Positions 25,801-34,871 of a stretch of DNA of 37,167 bases are shown one piece after another (the first letter of the stretch is position 1; each line of letters starts with the position of its first letter). The DNA is taken from positions 1 to 37,167 of the forward strand of contig CANKEI010000003.1 in the NCBI GenBank assembly GCA_947481115.1. The letters run 5' to 3'. The DNA comes from a bacterium. Its GTDB lineage: Bacteria; Babelota; Babeliae; Babelales; JABDEC01. The position numbers and the translations under genes are program-made. The notes beneath the pieces were generated by a model. That model worked only from the letters and a program-made list of their open reading frames with translations. It did not search any database and was not told where the DNA came from.

Positions 25801-28800
25801 GTACTTACAGTAGTAAGTTCAGCAAGAGTGGCTAACGGATTAAATAAATAGGCCAGCATCTTCGGCAGGTATGGATAATTTAAGCTACCATAATTTTGAC
25901 CATTAATGTCATTAATTACTTGCGCTAAGTTGGTTTGAAGATTGATTAATTGTGCTGCTGTGAGGCCGGCATAAGGAGCCAAATTTTGCGTGGCGATTGC
26001 AGCGCCATTAACTAATTGAGCGTAGGTATTTTCGATAGCGACCTGGTTGGTAGGATTAAAATTAGCCAATAAATTTGCTAAGTCGGTATTTAAAGTTGCG
26101 CTTACGGGCTTTGTTGCCAGAGCATCAGTAGCGAGCTGTTGGATTGCTGTCATTAATGTAACTGGCTCTGTAGCGGTTGTAAGCGTGAGCATTAAACTAG
26201 CTAAGTCAGTTTGAATTTGTGCCGGAATATTATTTTTAATACTAGCAGTTAAGTTAGTATAAGCTGTTTGTGTCGCAGTTATATTAGCAGTAGTTGCTAA
26301 AGGATTAAACAAATAGCTCAAGCATGTTGGTATATCTGTATTTAAACCGGCAAAGCTTGGTGGTAAGTTAATACTATTAATTAACGCATCTAAGTTTGTT
26401 TCCATATTAGTTAATTGTGCGGCTGTAAGATTTTTATATGGAACTAGATTAGTGCTAGCAACAGCTGCGCTGTCAGCTAAAGATTGATAGGCGCTAGTAA
26501 TAGCATTTTGGTTAGTTGAATTAAAACTAGTCAGTATATTGTTTAAATCAGTATTTAAAGTTGCTGCGATTGGAGTAACTTGAGTGGTATCGATGATTAA
26601 TTGTTTAAGCGCTGAACTTAAAATATTTAATTCGGTGTTAGCGGTTAATTTTGCTAACAAGCTAACCATTAAGCTAGCAGCACTTGATCCATTAATACCG
26701 GCAACTAAACTAGTATAAGCTGTTTGTACGTTAGTGATTTCAGCGGCAGTTGCTAATGGATTAAATAAATAAGTTAAGAAATTTGGAATATCAGTGCTTA
26801 ATTGTGTAAAGCCATTAGTGTTAATATGGTTAATCAGATTACTTAAACTAGTTTCTAAATTAGTTAATTGTATTGGCGTGATTAAGGCTTTGGTGGCTAC
26901 ATTAGTATATGGGGCAATATTAGCAGTAGTTGTAGCAACACTGCTAGTTAAAAGCTGATAATAGTTAGCAATTACGCTAGCATTGGTAGGATTAAAGTTA
27001 ACTAAAAGATTATCAAGATCGGTGTTTAATGTAGTGGCTACCAAAGTAGTTCCTACAGCATCAGTAATTAATTGTTGTATAGCGGTTACTAACGCAGCTG
27101 GTATTTCAGCGCTAGTAACATTTGTGGTCGCAAGTAATGCTGCGATTAGTGCTGTAGTTAAGGTTGGAATGCTAGAATTGTTAGCTTTAATAGCATTTGC
27201 TAGATTGCTATATGCTGTTTCAACTATGGCTAAATTAGCTGGTGTAACTTGGGGGTTAAATAAGTAGGCTAATAAGGTGGGCAGAGTTGTATTTAGATTT
27301 GTAATCGGACTACTATTAATACTGCTAATTAAAGCTGCTAAGCTAGTAGTTAGAGAATTTAATTGCGCGGTTATATATGCCGTCATTTGTTCTGGCCATC
27401 TTTGTCCTTTAGGCACAGTGCTTAGAGCACTAAATAAGCTAATGAATAATTGCTGTTGGATTAACGGTACCGTGCTTTGTGGTACGATAGTTGTGAGCTC
27501 TGTAATAAAATCTGCTAATAATATTGGAGATAAGGCGCCTGTTTGCGGCAGAATAGTAGTCATAGCAGTAAATAGATTTTCCATGGTGGCTTGTTGACCA
27601 CTGGTTGGAATAGTAGTTAAGGCCGTGAACAAATCTCCTAAGGTAATGTTATCGCTGAGTGTGGTTATAGCTTTAAAGACAGCATCTAGGTCATCTTTTT
27701 GGCTAACATTAGGCACTGACTGAATGTCGGTAATTAATGCTTGATAAAGCGGCGCTACAGTATTATCAGCTTTAGTATCAGTTTCACCAAAAGCAAGATG
27801 AATCAAGTTGAGTGTGTCGGCTGCAAGATTGGCAGATTTACTGTTAACGTCAGTCAAGACAGTTTGGTATTGTGCATTAAGATCAACTTTAGCCTGTTGA
27901 AAAGGAATATTCAGAATAGCCGCAATGTCAGTATTTAAAGTGGCGCTATTAGCGGGAGTCTGAATATCATTAATTAAGCTATAATAAGCTTGACAAGGTA
28001 GTGGTCCAGTAAATGTGGTAGCCGGTGCTACTGGTGCAACGCAGGCGGTCGTGGTTGTTTGATAAATATCATTTAATACTGCACTCAATTGCTTGGCAAT
28101 ATAAGAACTAGAATATTTATTCTGGATATCTCCAACCAGAGTATTATAATCGCTTGCAAGATTGCTTTGTTGAAAAGTCTGATTTCCTTGTGGAATATCA
28201 TTGATATATAATTGCATAGCTTGGATTAAAGTTAGCAGATCAACATTAAGCGTAGTAGTTTTAACGGTGATGCTTTGGGAATCAATAATAAGCTGTTGAT
28301 AAGCATTTTGTAGGTTAGTTAACTGTGGACTACTTGTATCGCCAGTGAAAACCATGGCCCATAATGTAGCAAAAGCGGCCGTAAGTTTAGTATTATTTCT
28401 TAGATTATTAATCAGTGCTTGATAATCAGCCATAACTGTAGCGATATTGGCCCCTGTATTGTTTTGAGTAGCAGTTTGTTGTAAAAACGTTCCAAAATCT
28501 GTTTCTGTTTTTGTTCCTTTTGCTGTTTGAATATCTGTATAAAACTGGTACAGTGCTGTGGCTGCATTAGGAGTGGCAGAAGGAAACGTAATGCAATTGA
28601 GAGTGGTTGGGCAATAAATGGAGTTTAATAAGGCTGGAAAATCTGTTTTTTGCAACTGAATACTATCTGCCAAATCAGTTGTTAATTTATTATAGGCTGT
28701 GGAAATAGCTTGATAAGCTGGCAGCGGGGTTGAAGAACAACTAGCGTCAGTAGTGTCAGTGCAAATCTCTGGTTCCTTAGTAGTTGGATTTATCTTCAGC

Positions 28801-31499
28801 ATAGAAATGGCCTTACCCCATGGTGCTGGCAATAGTCTCTCATAATACGTTTTTTGTCCATCCATATCACCGTTTTTAACGGCAGTAAAATAAGCTTGAT
28901 AGTTAGGATTAATATAATTTCCATTAGCATCTTTACCATTTATAATTGGGTCTAGTGGACTACTTTGGTTAGACAAAATTAACATTAATTCTTCTTGTAA
29001 TTCAGCTAAATAAGCCTGGAGAGTAGTTGGCTCAGCACCTTTTAAGGCTTCACCAATAGTTGTAGACGGACCTATTTTAGTGATCGGTTCGCAATTTATT
29101 ACGGTTTTATCATTGCTCCTACAGTTGACTAAATTGCCGTTTTTATCACAGCAAGTGTTCCCGGTATATTTTAATTTATTAACATAATCAGTGGCGGCTT
29201 TGATCGTCAATAAATCACCAATCGCACTAGCATACGTTTGCCCAACGGTTAAATCATGGTTAAATATTTCATTGAAAGCGGTGATAGTTGTATTATATAT
29301 ATTGGCACAAATCAAATTATATAATGCGCCATTGGTAGGATCAGAATTAAAAAGACCTGGGGATCCTTGAGGCTGACAGGTACCAGTAGCGGCGCCAGTA
29401 GGTATGTCACAATAACTGTTTTGGCAGGTATAAGATAAGCCTAACTCTTTTGGGTAGATAACACTACAGTTTTCATTAGTTTTACATTGCAAGACGCATT
29501 GCCCATTTAAACAGATTAGGTCGGATGCATTATATGGCGTAGTCGGGTCAGTTGAAACTGTGCAGTCTGATGTTTGTCCGCAAGCACCGCCAAAGCAAGC
29601 AGGTTGTCCATATAAACCATCTGCAATTATGCAATTGAGACTTTCGGCTGTTCCCGTACAGGCATTGCTAGGTACGGAATAGATACAGGTGTTGATATTT
29701 GTGCCACAGGCTGCGGCATTTTCACAACAAACTGTACCATTGCAACACATAGTTCCATCAGCCGTATTCGTTGTTGTATTTAAGCATGATGCACCAATAC
29801 AGGAACCGACAATTTGGGTAAGGTTAAAATTAGTACCACTTGTAGAGCAGGTGATATAGTCATTGGTGTTGTCAGGGCACGAAATACCCAAGCTTAAATT
29901 ACTTTCAGAGAATAAACAGGTTATCCCTATAGTTACCGGTGGATTAGCGATATTGCCAGAACCTGTAGTCTCACTAGCATTAGATGGATTAATCATGAAA
30001 CCATAAATTGGACCACCATTCGATGTAGCATCGCTTGGTTGGCCAGAACCTTGAACTAAGGCATAGTTATAATCATAGGTGCCAGGCGTAGTTCCGCCAA
30101 TTACAAGACCAGGCCAAGTTGGATTTAAATATAGTTCTGATTCTTCAATAGCATTTAGTAGAGCTTGCGTATTGACACTTTCATCTGGATTAGTTTCGCT
30201 ACAGATCACACTAAATTGATTAAATAAACCATCTTGAGGGTTACTAATAATCTGGCAACTTAGAGTGCCGCTAATATCACAGCAGGCTGGTGGAGTCCCT
30301 CCTGTGACAGCGCATGTGCTTATACTGCCAGCGCAATTAGGCGCAATTTGGACATTCACTTTGATTTCTTGAGTTAATGCATAAATGGTAGGTACATTTG
30401 CAGCTGTAATAAGGGAAACATTATTTGAATTTAAATAGTTAATGCCACCAGTGCCAGCAGGCGGAGGAGCTTCTGTAGCACTAATATATTGATAGTAATC
30501 TGCACTATAGTTAGCATTTTTGATTAAGATGGATGGAATAGCGGTGAATGGTGTAGTATTACTGTTTAATGTATAAGTATCGAGCCCAAGGCCATGACAA
30601 GTATCAGTTTGCATACAATTAAGTACTGGTAATGGGTTATTGGGAGGTATAATCCAATTACCGTTACCATCCTTGTTTTTAGGATAATTTGTTGGAACCA
30701 GTGTGCAAACAGTTGTTTTACCATCTTCCGGCCATAATTGACAGGTTAAGCCACCTGTTAAGCCGCAGTTAGTAGCATCCATAGTACCAAGTGCAGTAGA
30801 GCAATTTGCGCCAGCATTGTTTAGGACGCATACGCCAGAATTTTGATCACATGCCAGATCTGGATTAGGGGTTATTTTATCATTTTGCAAGCAATCTTTG
30901 CTAGTTTGGCAAGCTGCGCCAATATTTGTGGCACAAATGCCTTCCGTACAATATAGATCATAATCTGATTTGCCATACGGCATATTAATGCAATCAGAAT
31001 TGGAAGCACATTTTTGCGCGACAGTCTGATAGGCTTGATTAATAATGCCTGCGGTGGTCGCAGATCCTTGATAAACACTGGTGCCAAGCATGTTAGCTTC
31101 AGCCAAAGCAATTTGGTCAAGTGTCCAGTTAATGGCACTCATAAAGCTAGTCGCTTTATCAACCACAAGTTGAAAATTAGTGCCATAGTTAGTGAGCGCA
31201 TCTACTATTTTATTATTTAATAAATCTGAAACGGATATCTGATCAAATGCTTCAAAAGCATCTACGTCAGTTTCATATTGTGGTAAACCGCAGCTTTGTT
31301 GGCAATTTACTATAGAGGCATTATCTTTATGGGCACATTGACAATAGGTGTTTTTACAATAGTTAATATCAAATGCGCCGCCAACAGGGCAGGAAGGGGG
31401 TGTTTGAGCAAATAGCTCTACAGGTACACCAGTTAATACTAGTGCTATGGTCAGTAAGCGACAAAGCTTTTTACTAATGGTTCGTATAAACTTATTCAT
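22875..31499 (-). CDS. Giant secreted or membrane-anchored protein: Cys-rich N-terminus, long helical repeats
   Basis: 2,874 residues, family not recognised. Signal peptide at 1-31 ('LCRLLTIALVLTGVPVELFA'). Residues ~33-800 are Cys-rich, with modules spaced as 'C-x5-C ... C-x4-C' ('GAACQTSKDC', 'CDQNSGVCV', 'CLNGQCVLQCKTNENC') recalling Dickkopf/EGF-like units. From ~1060 to 2450 the chain is Ala/Thr/Leu/Asn-rich, helical and repetitive; 'LNTDLxxLL' recurs throughout. Five longer units of about 150-170 residues, marked by 'YLFNP', lie at about 1396-2166. A membrane helix at ~2710-2730 ('GLFILQILLGAGFATYKYF') is followed by a Lys/Glu/Ala-rich tail of about 140 residues. This suggests an exported fibre held in a membrane by its C-terminal end, perhaps in adhesion. 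GGGGA nine bases before the ATG is a likely ribosome site. No catalytic motif was seen. Confidence 0.8.
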   Translation of the reverse strand: MNKFIRTISKKLCRLLTIALVLTGVPVELFAQTPPSCPVGGAFDINYCKNTYCQCAHKDNASIVNCQQSCGLPQYETDVDAFEAFDQISVSDLLNNKIVDALTNYGTNFQLVVDKATSFMSAINWTLDQIALAEANMLGTSVYQGSATTAGIINQAYQTVAQKCASNSDCINMPYGKSDYDLYCTEGICATNIGAACQTSKDCLQNDKITPNPDLACDQNSGVCVLNNAGANCSTALGTMDATNCGLTGGLTCQLWPEDGKTTVCTLVPTNYPKNKDGNGNWIIPPNNPLPVLNCMQTDTCHGLGLDTYTLNSNTTPFTAIPSILIKNANYSADYYQYISATEAPPPAGTGGINYLNSNNVSLITAANVPTIYALTQEIKVNVQIAPNCAGSISTCAVTGGTPPACCDISGTLSCQIISNPQDGLFNQFSVICSETNPDESVNTQALLNAIEESELYLNPTWPGLVIGGTTPGTYDYNYALVQGSGQPSDATSNGGPIYGFMINPSNASETTGSGNIANPPVTIGITCLFSESNLSLGISCPDNTNDYITCSTSGTNFNLTQIVGSCIGASCLNTTTNTADGTMCCNGTVCCENAAACGTNINTCIYSVPSNACTGTAESLNCIIADGLYGQPACFGGACGQTSDCTVSTDPTTPYNASDLICLNGQCVLQCKTNENCSVIYPKELGLSYTCQNSYCDIPTGAATGTCQPQGSPGLFNSDPTNGALYNLICANIYNTTITAFNEIFNHDLTVGQTYASAIGDLLTIKAATDYVNKLKYTGNTCCDKNGNLVNCRSNDKTVINCEPITKIGPSTTIGEALKGAEPTTLQAYLAELQEELMLILSNQSSPLDPIINGKDANGNYINPNYQAYFTAVKNGDMDGQKTYYERLLPAPWGKAISMLKINPTTKEPEICTDTTDASCSSTPLPAYQAISTAYNKLTTDLADSIQLQKTDFPALLNSIYCPTTLNCITFPSATPNAATALYQFYTDIQTAKGTKTETDFGTFLQQTATQNNTGANIATVMADYQALINNLRNNTKLTAAFATLWAMVFTGDTSSPQLTNLQNAYQQLIIDSQSITVKTTTLNVDLLTLIQAMQLYINDIPQGNQTFQQSNLASDYNTLVGDIQNKYSSSYIAKQLSAVLNDIYQTTTTACVAPVAPATTFTGPLPCQAYYSLINDIQTPANSATLNTDIAAILNIPFQQAKVDLNAQYQTVLTDVNSKSANLAADTLNLIHLAFGETDTKADNTVAPLYQALITDIQSVPNVSQKDDLDAVFKAITTLSDNITLGDLFTALTTIPTSGQQATMENLFTAMTTILPQTGALSPILLADFITELTTIVPQSTVPLIQQQLFISLFSALSTVPKGQRWPEQMTAYITAQLNSLTTSLAALISSINSSPITNLNTTLPTLLAYLFNPQVTPANLAIVETAYSNLANAIKANNSSIPTLTTALIAALLATTNVTSAEIPAALVTAIQQLITDAVGTTLVATTLNTDLDNLLVNFNPTNASVIANYYQLLTSSVATTTANIAPYTNVATKALITPIQLTNLETSLSNLINHINTNGFTQLSTDIPNFLTYLFNPLATAAEITNVQTAYTSLVAGINGSSAASLMVSLLAKLTANTELNILSSALKQLIIDTTQVTPIAATLNTDLNNILTSFNSTNQNAITSAYQSLADSAAVASTNLVPYKNLTAAQLTNMETNLDALINSINLPPSFAGLNTDIPTCLSYLFNPLATTANITATQTAYTNLTASIKNNIPAQIQTDLASLMLTLTTATEPVTLMTAIQQLATDALATKPVSATLNTDLANLLANFNPTNQVAIENTYAQLVNGAAIATQNLAPYAGLTAAQLINLQTNLAQVINDINGQNYGSLNYPYLPKMLAYLFNPLATLAELTTVSTAYGKLVAGINTSGETPTEIAALAATLMGSLTTNHQLTLDLTNAIIQLAKDALATKPVSATLNTDLVNILNNFNPTNQIKIATIYQQTLESAAIATANLALYYNNPNAANNKIPGTPSDRQLAMVENKIENVIYAVQTNNLINLNKYLPVMLTYLFNPIPNNSALDNIELAYTTLITGITIPATTTFINKLTTVTQTGTMISAIQQLITDAQSANPGSAALYADLLNLFTNFNPSEDIATPYNKMVTDINAYTATAKALNTDLLNLFTYLAHLALAASADQIKTDFNQLVSDLGQTAQTGDMNRLMTDIFGATQPAQLATALQTLILDVLSEQTSTQLNTDLNALLSVDITQAIQNITTAYTAVAAAAANPANTTAAALTKLLTDIYGNATVSAELSAAYNTIIEDIASGATSAILFADLSKLLQQLTPTAVTNHLAINTEALAVVADLDMAIGTTLTNDTKALLDATFPSTMTDLNTELLQLITDINLDLGASGTTTLNADMLALLSEMAVQNGNPSPTDMPKFYNAVVSDINTGASAAATLTTDLTTLLASLYNTNDNGIIQGALFSAFQNMITALQDSSSAAMTNQNSSMPLLLYAINNFPITELPLILIEMINGKAETASPASYLSGATGGNGVPILGTQVSFNFPNPMPSPLIVGPWSMYDVDLAKELSVAYANNTLLANTESPSQTTFKDLPGQYSGIHFPQIAIDYTEYKTAVLSGSINQTTPSPIVSNWCAGSVVQTKDAAGNITSNWQCDTPYSVPAMDAYFALLADYQIYSTVQGYFQTATPPQPPPGTGSWSQDITEYAMGLFILQILLGAGFATYKYFKEKAADKKKVAEAKEKAEGNESANRSGTAEAISTDKGTRAGQKVEAGTRAKEVEGGPTATDRAAGSKANAVENLVDEIRLGRIKGITYGQKVNEMTDELKTKLSSAMVEASGREVTAEEAMAQIAKAFEGKVDSAIEDILRDIKF
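25000..27310 (-). repeat. Five tandem ~460-510-bp coding repeats in the giant gene
   Basis: The 'YLFNP' marker codons occur near 25330, 25840, 26300, 26757 and 27255, giving spacings of roughly 510, 460, 457 and 498 bases. Between markers each unit also carries 'ATLNTDLxNLLxNFNPTN' and 'LTAAQLxNLETNL'-like segments. The units diverge mostly at third positions and by small indels. One pair shares a perfect 41-base match at 25612-25652 and 26086-26126, showing recent copying. Confidence 0.8.
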
Positions 31500-31843
31500 A
31501 AATATCTGTCCCCAAAATCTTTTGGTTTCCCCAAAAAATTAATTTAATATTTTTGATATTAACAATTAATTTAATTCTTAATAATTACACTTAGGTTAAG
31601 AATAATTAAACTAGTGATTGAGATACAAGAGTATGGGGATAATTATTGGATTAACTGTTATGTTAGGGCCTAAACTTGAAAAATTTAGTTTAAGTTGTGT
31701 GGACGATTTATGTGTTTATAGATTATTTATGGTTCGATATGCCCTAATGGGCTACTCGCCACGAACGTGCCCAGCGACTGTACCCGTCATATCTTTTTGG
31801 ATATGACGGGTGTATCGAACCATATCAACTAGTTTCATTTCTA
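31500..31843. other. Intergenic region between the giant gene and lon, with a family 2 repeat
   Basis: 31500-31727 is very AT-rich and probably holds the promoter of the giant gene on the minus strand; I cannot assign boxes. The rest is the repeat at 31728-31824 and 19 bases up to the lon stop. No gene is supported. Confidence 0.5.
31728..31824. repeat. Family 2 palindromic element, complete copy with nested hairpin
   Basis: 97 bp with perfect 12-bp terminal inverted repeats TATGGTTCGATA (31728-31739) and TATCGAACCATA (31813-31824). Just inside the right end is a second perfect 12-bp stem, ACCCGTCATATC (31782-31793) with GATATGACGGGT (31800-31811), loop TTTTTG. The left half carries 'CCACGAACGTGCCC', shared with 11746 and with the AtpD insert. 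It follows the lon 3' end and may double as its terminator. Confidence 0.8.
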
Positions 31844-34183
31844 TTAAGCTGCGCTGACTAAGACATGATCTAAGACTTCGTTAGCAGTGTGTACCCAGAT
31901 CAGTTCTAGGTCGCCCACAATATCTTTAAGCTTAGATAGTTCATTTTGATTCTTAAATGGTAAAATTACGGACTTTAAGCCGTTACGCCTAGCAGCTAGT
32001 ACTTTTTCTTTCACGCCGCCGATCGGCATCACTTCGCCTTGCAAATTTAGTTCGCCAGTCATAGCATAACTAGCTTTAATCGGACGTTTGGTGAAGGCTG
32101 ATAAAATGGCTGACAAGATGGTAATTCCCGCTGAAGGGCCATCTTTAGGCACTGCACCAGCTGGTACGTGAATATGTAGATCGGTAGTATCGAACAATTC
32201 ATGCGCGATCTTAAATTCAGCAGCATGGGCCCGCGCGTAGCTTAAAGCAGCCTGCGCAGATTCTTTCATGACGTCGCCTAATTGACCAGTTAAAGTTAAC
32301 TTACCTTTGCCTGGCATTAAGACCGCTTCGATTTTAATTATATCGCCGCCATAACTGGTCCAAGCTAGCCCATTACAGATCCCAATCGAGTTCTCACGAC
32401 TAAGTGTATCTTCGATAAAGATCTTGGGCCCCAGGAATTCCATAATATTAGCACAGGTAAATTCTGGAATCGTAGTTTGTTCTACAAATTGTCTAGTTGC
32501 TTTAGAACACAGTTTCTTGATGGTACGCTCGAGTTGTCGTACACCAGCTTCACGGGTATAAGAACTGATAATATCAGCTAGTAATAGATCTGAAAGTGGG
32601 ACATGGTGATGCTCTAAGCCCGCTTCTTTTAGTGCACGAGGTACAATATAGTTACGGGCAATCTGGAGTTTTTCTTCTTGGGTGTAGCCCGAGACATGAA
32701 TGATTTCCATGCGATCGCGTAATGGTTCAGAGATCGTATCTAAGCTATTAGCCGTAGCAATGAAAATCGCTTTCGAGAGATCAAATGGGACGCCTAAATA
32801 ATTATCGTAGAAAGTTTTGTTTTGATGTGGATCTAGCACTTCTAGCATGGCCGCTGATGGGTCACCTCTAAAGTCTGTGCCGATCTTGTCGATTTCATCG
32901 ATAATAATTACCGGATTATTACTTTTAGCTTTACGGATGCCCTGAATGAATCGGCCTGGCATCGCGCCCACATAAGTCCGTCGATGGCCACGAATTTCAG
33001 CTTCATCACGGATGCCACCAAGTGATATGCGTACGTAATTACGGTCTAAACACTTAGCGATCGATTTGCCTAATGAAGTCTTACCAGTACCTGGCGGTCC
33101 GGCAAAACATAAAATTGGTGCCGCGGAATCTTGTTTGAGATTACAGACTGAGATAAAATCTAAAATTCTTTCTTTGACTTCTTCGAGACCATAGTGATCT
33201 TCATCTAAGATCTTGCGCGCATGTTTTAAATCTAAAATATCAGTCGTAGCTTCGGTCCATGGTAAAGAAAAAATCCAGTCCAGATAGTTACGTGTGACGG
33301 TAGCCTCCATGGAATCGGGGGCAGTTTTTTCTAAACGATTTAATTGACGATTAATCTCTTCACGAACTTCAACAGAAACTGGCAAGGTAGCTAATTTATC
33401 ACGCATGATTTCTAGATCATCACAATCATCTTCGCCGAGCTCTTTCTTGATCGCTTTAAGTTGTTCCCGTAAATAATATTCTTTTTGCGATTGGTTCATG
33501 GCTTCGCGGGCATTATTGCGAATTTGCTCTTGCACTTCTGAAACTTGTACTTCACCTTGTAATAACTTATAAATGGTTTTTAAAAATAGACAGGTGTCAT
33601 TAATTTCTAATAATTCTTGCAGTTTTTCTACTTTAAGATTTAAGTGTGACAAAATAAAATCAGCTATTTTATCTGGATCTTCCATCTTAGAAATAATTAT
33701 ATGAAAGTCGGGACTGAAACTATAACCATTCGCATTGATGCGTTCACTAAAAGCTTTAATATCTTTAATGCAGTCGGCAATGGCAGATTTATTATCATTA
33801 ATGGGTGTGATCTTACTAATTTTAGCAACTAAAAAGCTGTCGTCAGCTTGTAATTTATCGACCGTAGCTTTGCAGATACCCTGAACTAAAATTTTGATGC
33901 CCCCATTTGGTAACTTTACTACCCGCATAATTGTAGAAACGGTACCCGTACTATATAGATCTTTGGTACCAATCGCCTCCTGTTCTTCGGATTTCATCCG
34001 TGTGCCTAATAATAAAACCAGCTTCGAGCCATTTAAAGCTTGCTCAATGCCATTAATGATTTTTTCATCGACCACTAGTAGTGGTACGATCATATGCGGG
34101 AAAACAATCGTGTCCATGGTAGGCACAACGGGTATGATTTCCGGTATTGAAGATAAAGAATCTCTGTCATTGCTTGTATCCAC
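31844..34183 (-). CDS. lon: ATP-dependent protease Lon
   Basis: 779 residues from a GTG at 34183, close to the E. coli 784. Lon degrades misfolded and regulatory proteins in the cytoplasm. Order: N-terminal substrate domain ('PVVPTMDTIVFPHMIVPLLV'), coiled-coil ('QSQKEYYLREQLKAIKKELG'), AAA+ with Walker A 'GPPGTGKTS' near 358 and Walker B 'VIIIDEIDKI', and the protease domain with catalytic Ser in 'PKDGPSAG' (about 682) and Lys in 'GGVKEKVLAA' (about 724). All key residues are present. The mRNA has a run of six G ending four bases before the GTG, supporting that start; the next in-frame ATG would cut into the conserved N-terminus. Divergent from orn. Confidence 0.97.
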   Translation of the reverse strand: MDTSNDRDSLSSIPEIIPVVPTMDTIVFPHMIVPLLVVDEKIINGIEQALNGSKLVLLLGTRMKSEEQEAIGTKDLYSTGTVSTIMRVVKLPNGGIKILVQGICKATVDKLQADDSFLVAKISKITPINDNKSAIADCIKDIKAFSERINANGYSFSPDFHIIISKMEDPDKIADFILSHLNLKVEKLQELLEINDTCLFLKTIYKLLQGEVQVSEVQEQIRNNAREAMNQSQKEYYLREQLKAIKKELGEDDCDDLEIMRDKLATLPVSVEVREEINRQLNRLEKTAPDSMEATVTRNYLDWIFSLPWTEATTDILDLKHARKILDEDHYGLEEVKERILDFISVCNLKQDSAAPILCFAGPPGTGKTSLGKSIAKCLDRNYVRISLGGIRDEAEIRGHRRTYVGAMPGRFIQGIRKAKSNNPVIIIDEIDKIGTDFRGDPSAAMLEVLDPHQNKTFYDNYLGVPFDLSKAIFIATANSLDTISEPLRDRMEIIHVSGYTQEEKLQIARNYIVPRALKEAGLEHHHVPLSDLLLADIISSYTREAGVRQLERTIKKLCSKATRQFVEQTTIPEFTCANIMEFLGPKIFIEDTLSRENSIGICNGLAWTSYGGDIIKIEAVLMPGKGKLTLTGQLGDVMKESAQAALSYARAHAAEFKIAHELFDTTDLHIHVPAGAVPKDGPSAGITILSAILSAFTKRPIKASYAMTGELNLQGEVMPIGGVKEKVLAARRNGLKSVILPFKNQNELSKLKDIVGDLELIWVHTANEVLDHVLVSAA

Positions 34184-34311
34184 AATGCCCCCCTATGTTT
34201 TGGCGATTGACAATACTCCAGCAGTTTAGAATGCTGGTTATCTAAAAAACAATATTTTGGTATTCTGAGTAGTCGAAACTCAGTTGGGCTAGTTAACTTT
34301 GTGAGTAATTT

Positions 34312-34869
34312 ATGGAAAAAAAAAGTTTAAAGATGACCCGCTGGTTTTGGCTAGATTTAGAAATGACAGGGTTAGATGCGCAACAAGACGTAATTTTAGA
34401 GATTGCCGCACTAGTAACAGATGCTAATTTAAACCTAATCGCTGAGGGTCCCAGTTTAGTAATTAGTCAGCCAGCAGGAAAATTAGCTTTAATGGACGAC
34501 TGGAATAAAACTACCCATAAAAATTCTGGCTTGTTAGATTTAGTCCGACAATCACAAATTTCACTGGCACAAGCTGAGCAGCAGATCTTAAGTTTTGCGC
34601 GCGCACACTGTGAATTACAAGTTGCTCCGCTCTGTGGCAACTCGATTTATCAAGACCGTTTGTTTTTAATTAAACATATGCCCAGTTTAAATAATTTCTT
34701 ACATTATCGGGTAGTTGATGTATCAACCGTGAAAATTTTAGTGCAAAATTGGTATAATTTTGAGAAAGTAAACTATACTAAAAATAATACTCACAGAGGG
34801 CTTGCAGATATTTACGAGTCGATTGCAGAGTTAAGATTTTACAGACAGAACTTTTTTGTTCAGGAATAG
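34312..34869 (+). CDS. orn: Oligoribonuclease
   Basis: 185 residues, the usual length. Orn degrades 2-5-nucleotide RNA, chiefly diribonucleotides, and is often essential. The DEDDh residues are all visible: Asp and Glu in 'WLDLEMTGLD' (15 and 17), Asp in 'YQDRLF' (about 112), and His and Asp in 'THRGLADIYESIAELRFY' (about 160 and 165). The first ATG adds seven residues ('MEKKSLK') before the second Met, so the true start could be 34333. The stop is only two bases before atpD, an unusual pairing that makes orn the lead gene of the ATPase beta/epsilon unit. Confidence 0.95.
   Translation: MEKKSLKMTRWFWLDLEMTGLDAQQDVILEIAALVTDANLNLIAEGPSLVISQPAGKLALMDDWNKTTHKNSGLLDLVRQSQISLAQAEQQILSFARAHCELQVAPLCGNSIYQDRLFLIKHMPSLNNFLHYRVVDVSTVKILVQNWYNFEKVNYTKNNTHRGLADIYESIAELRFYRQNFFVQE
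34862..34865 (+). promoter_or_regulatory. Ribosome binding site of atpD, inside the orn 3' end
   Basis: AGGA six bases before the ATG at 34872. This fixes the start upstream of the repeat-derived segment; no ATG, GTG or TTG lies between the repeat and the conserved 'GTIVRVSGT' region. Confidence 0.65.
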
Positions 34870-34871
34870 CC

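Noticed and set aside
25000..27310. Possible CRISPR-like or satellite array
   Set aside because: The periodicity of about 460-510 bases is in frame, degenerate and protein-level; there are no short identical repeats with unique spacers.
31500..31727. Possible tRNA or small RNA gene in the AT-rich gap
   Set aside because: No cloverleaf, T-arm GTTCGA context with matching stems, or terminator-like end was found; the GTTCGA at 31731 belongs to the repeat end.
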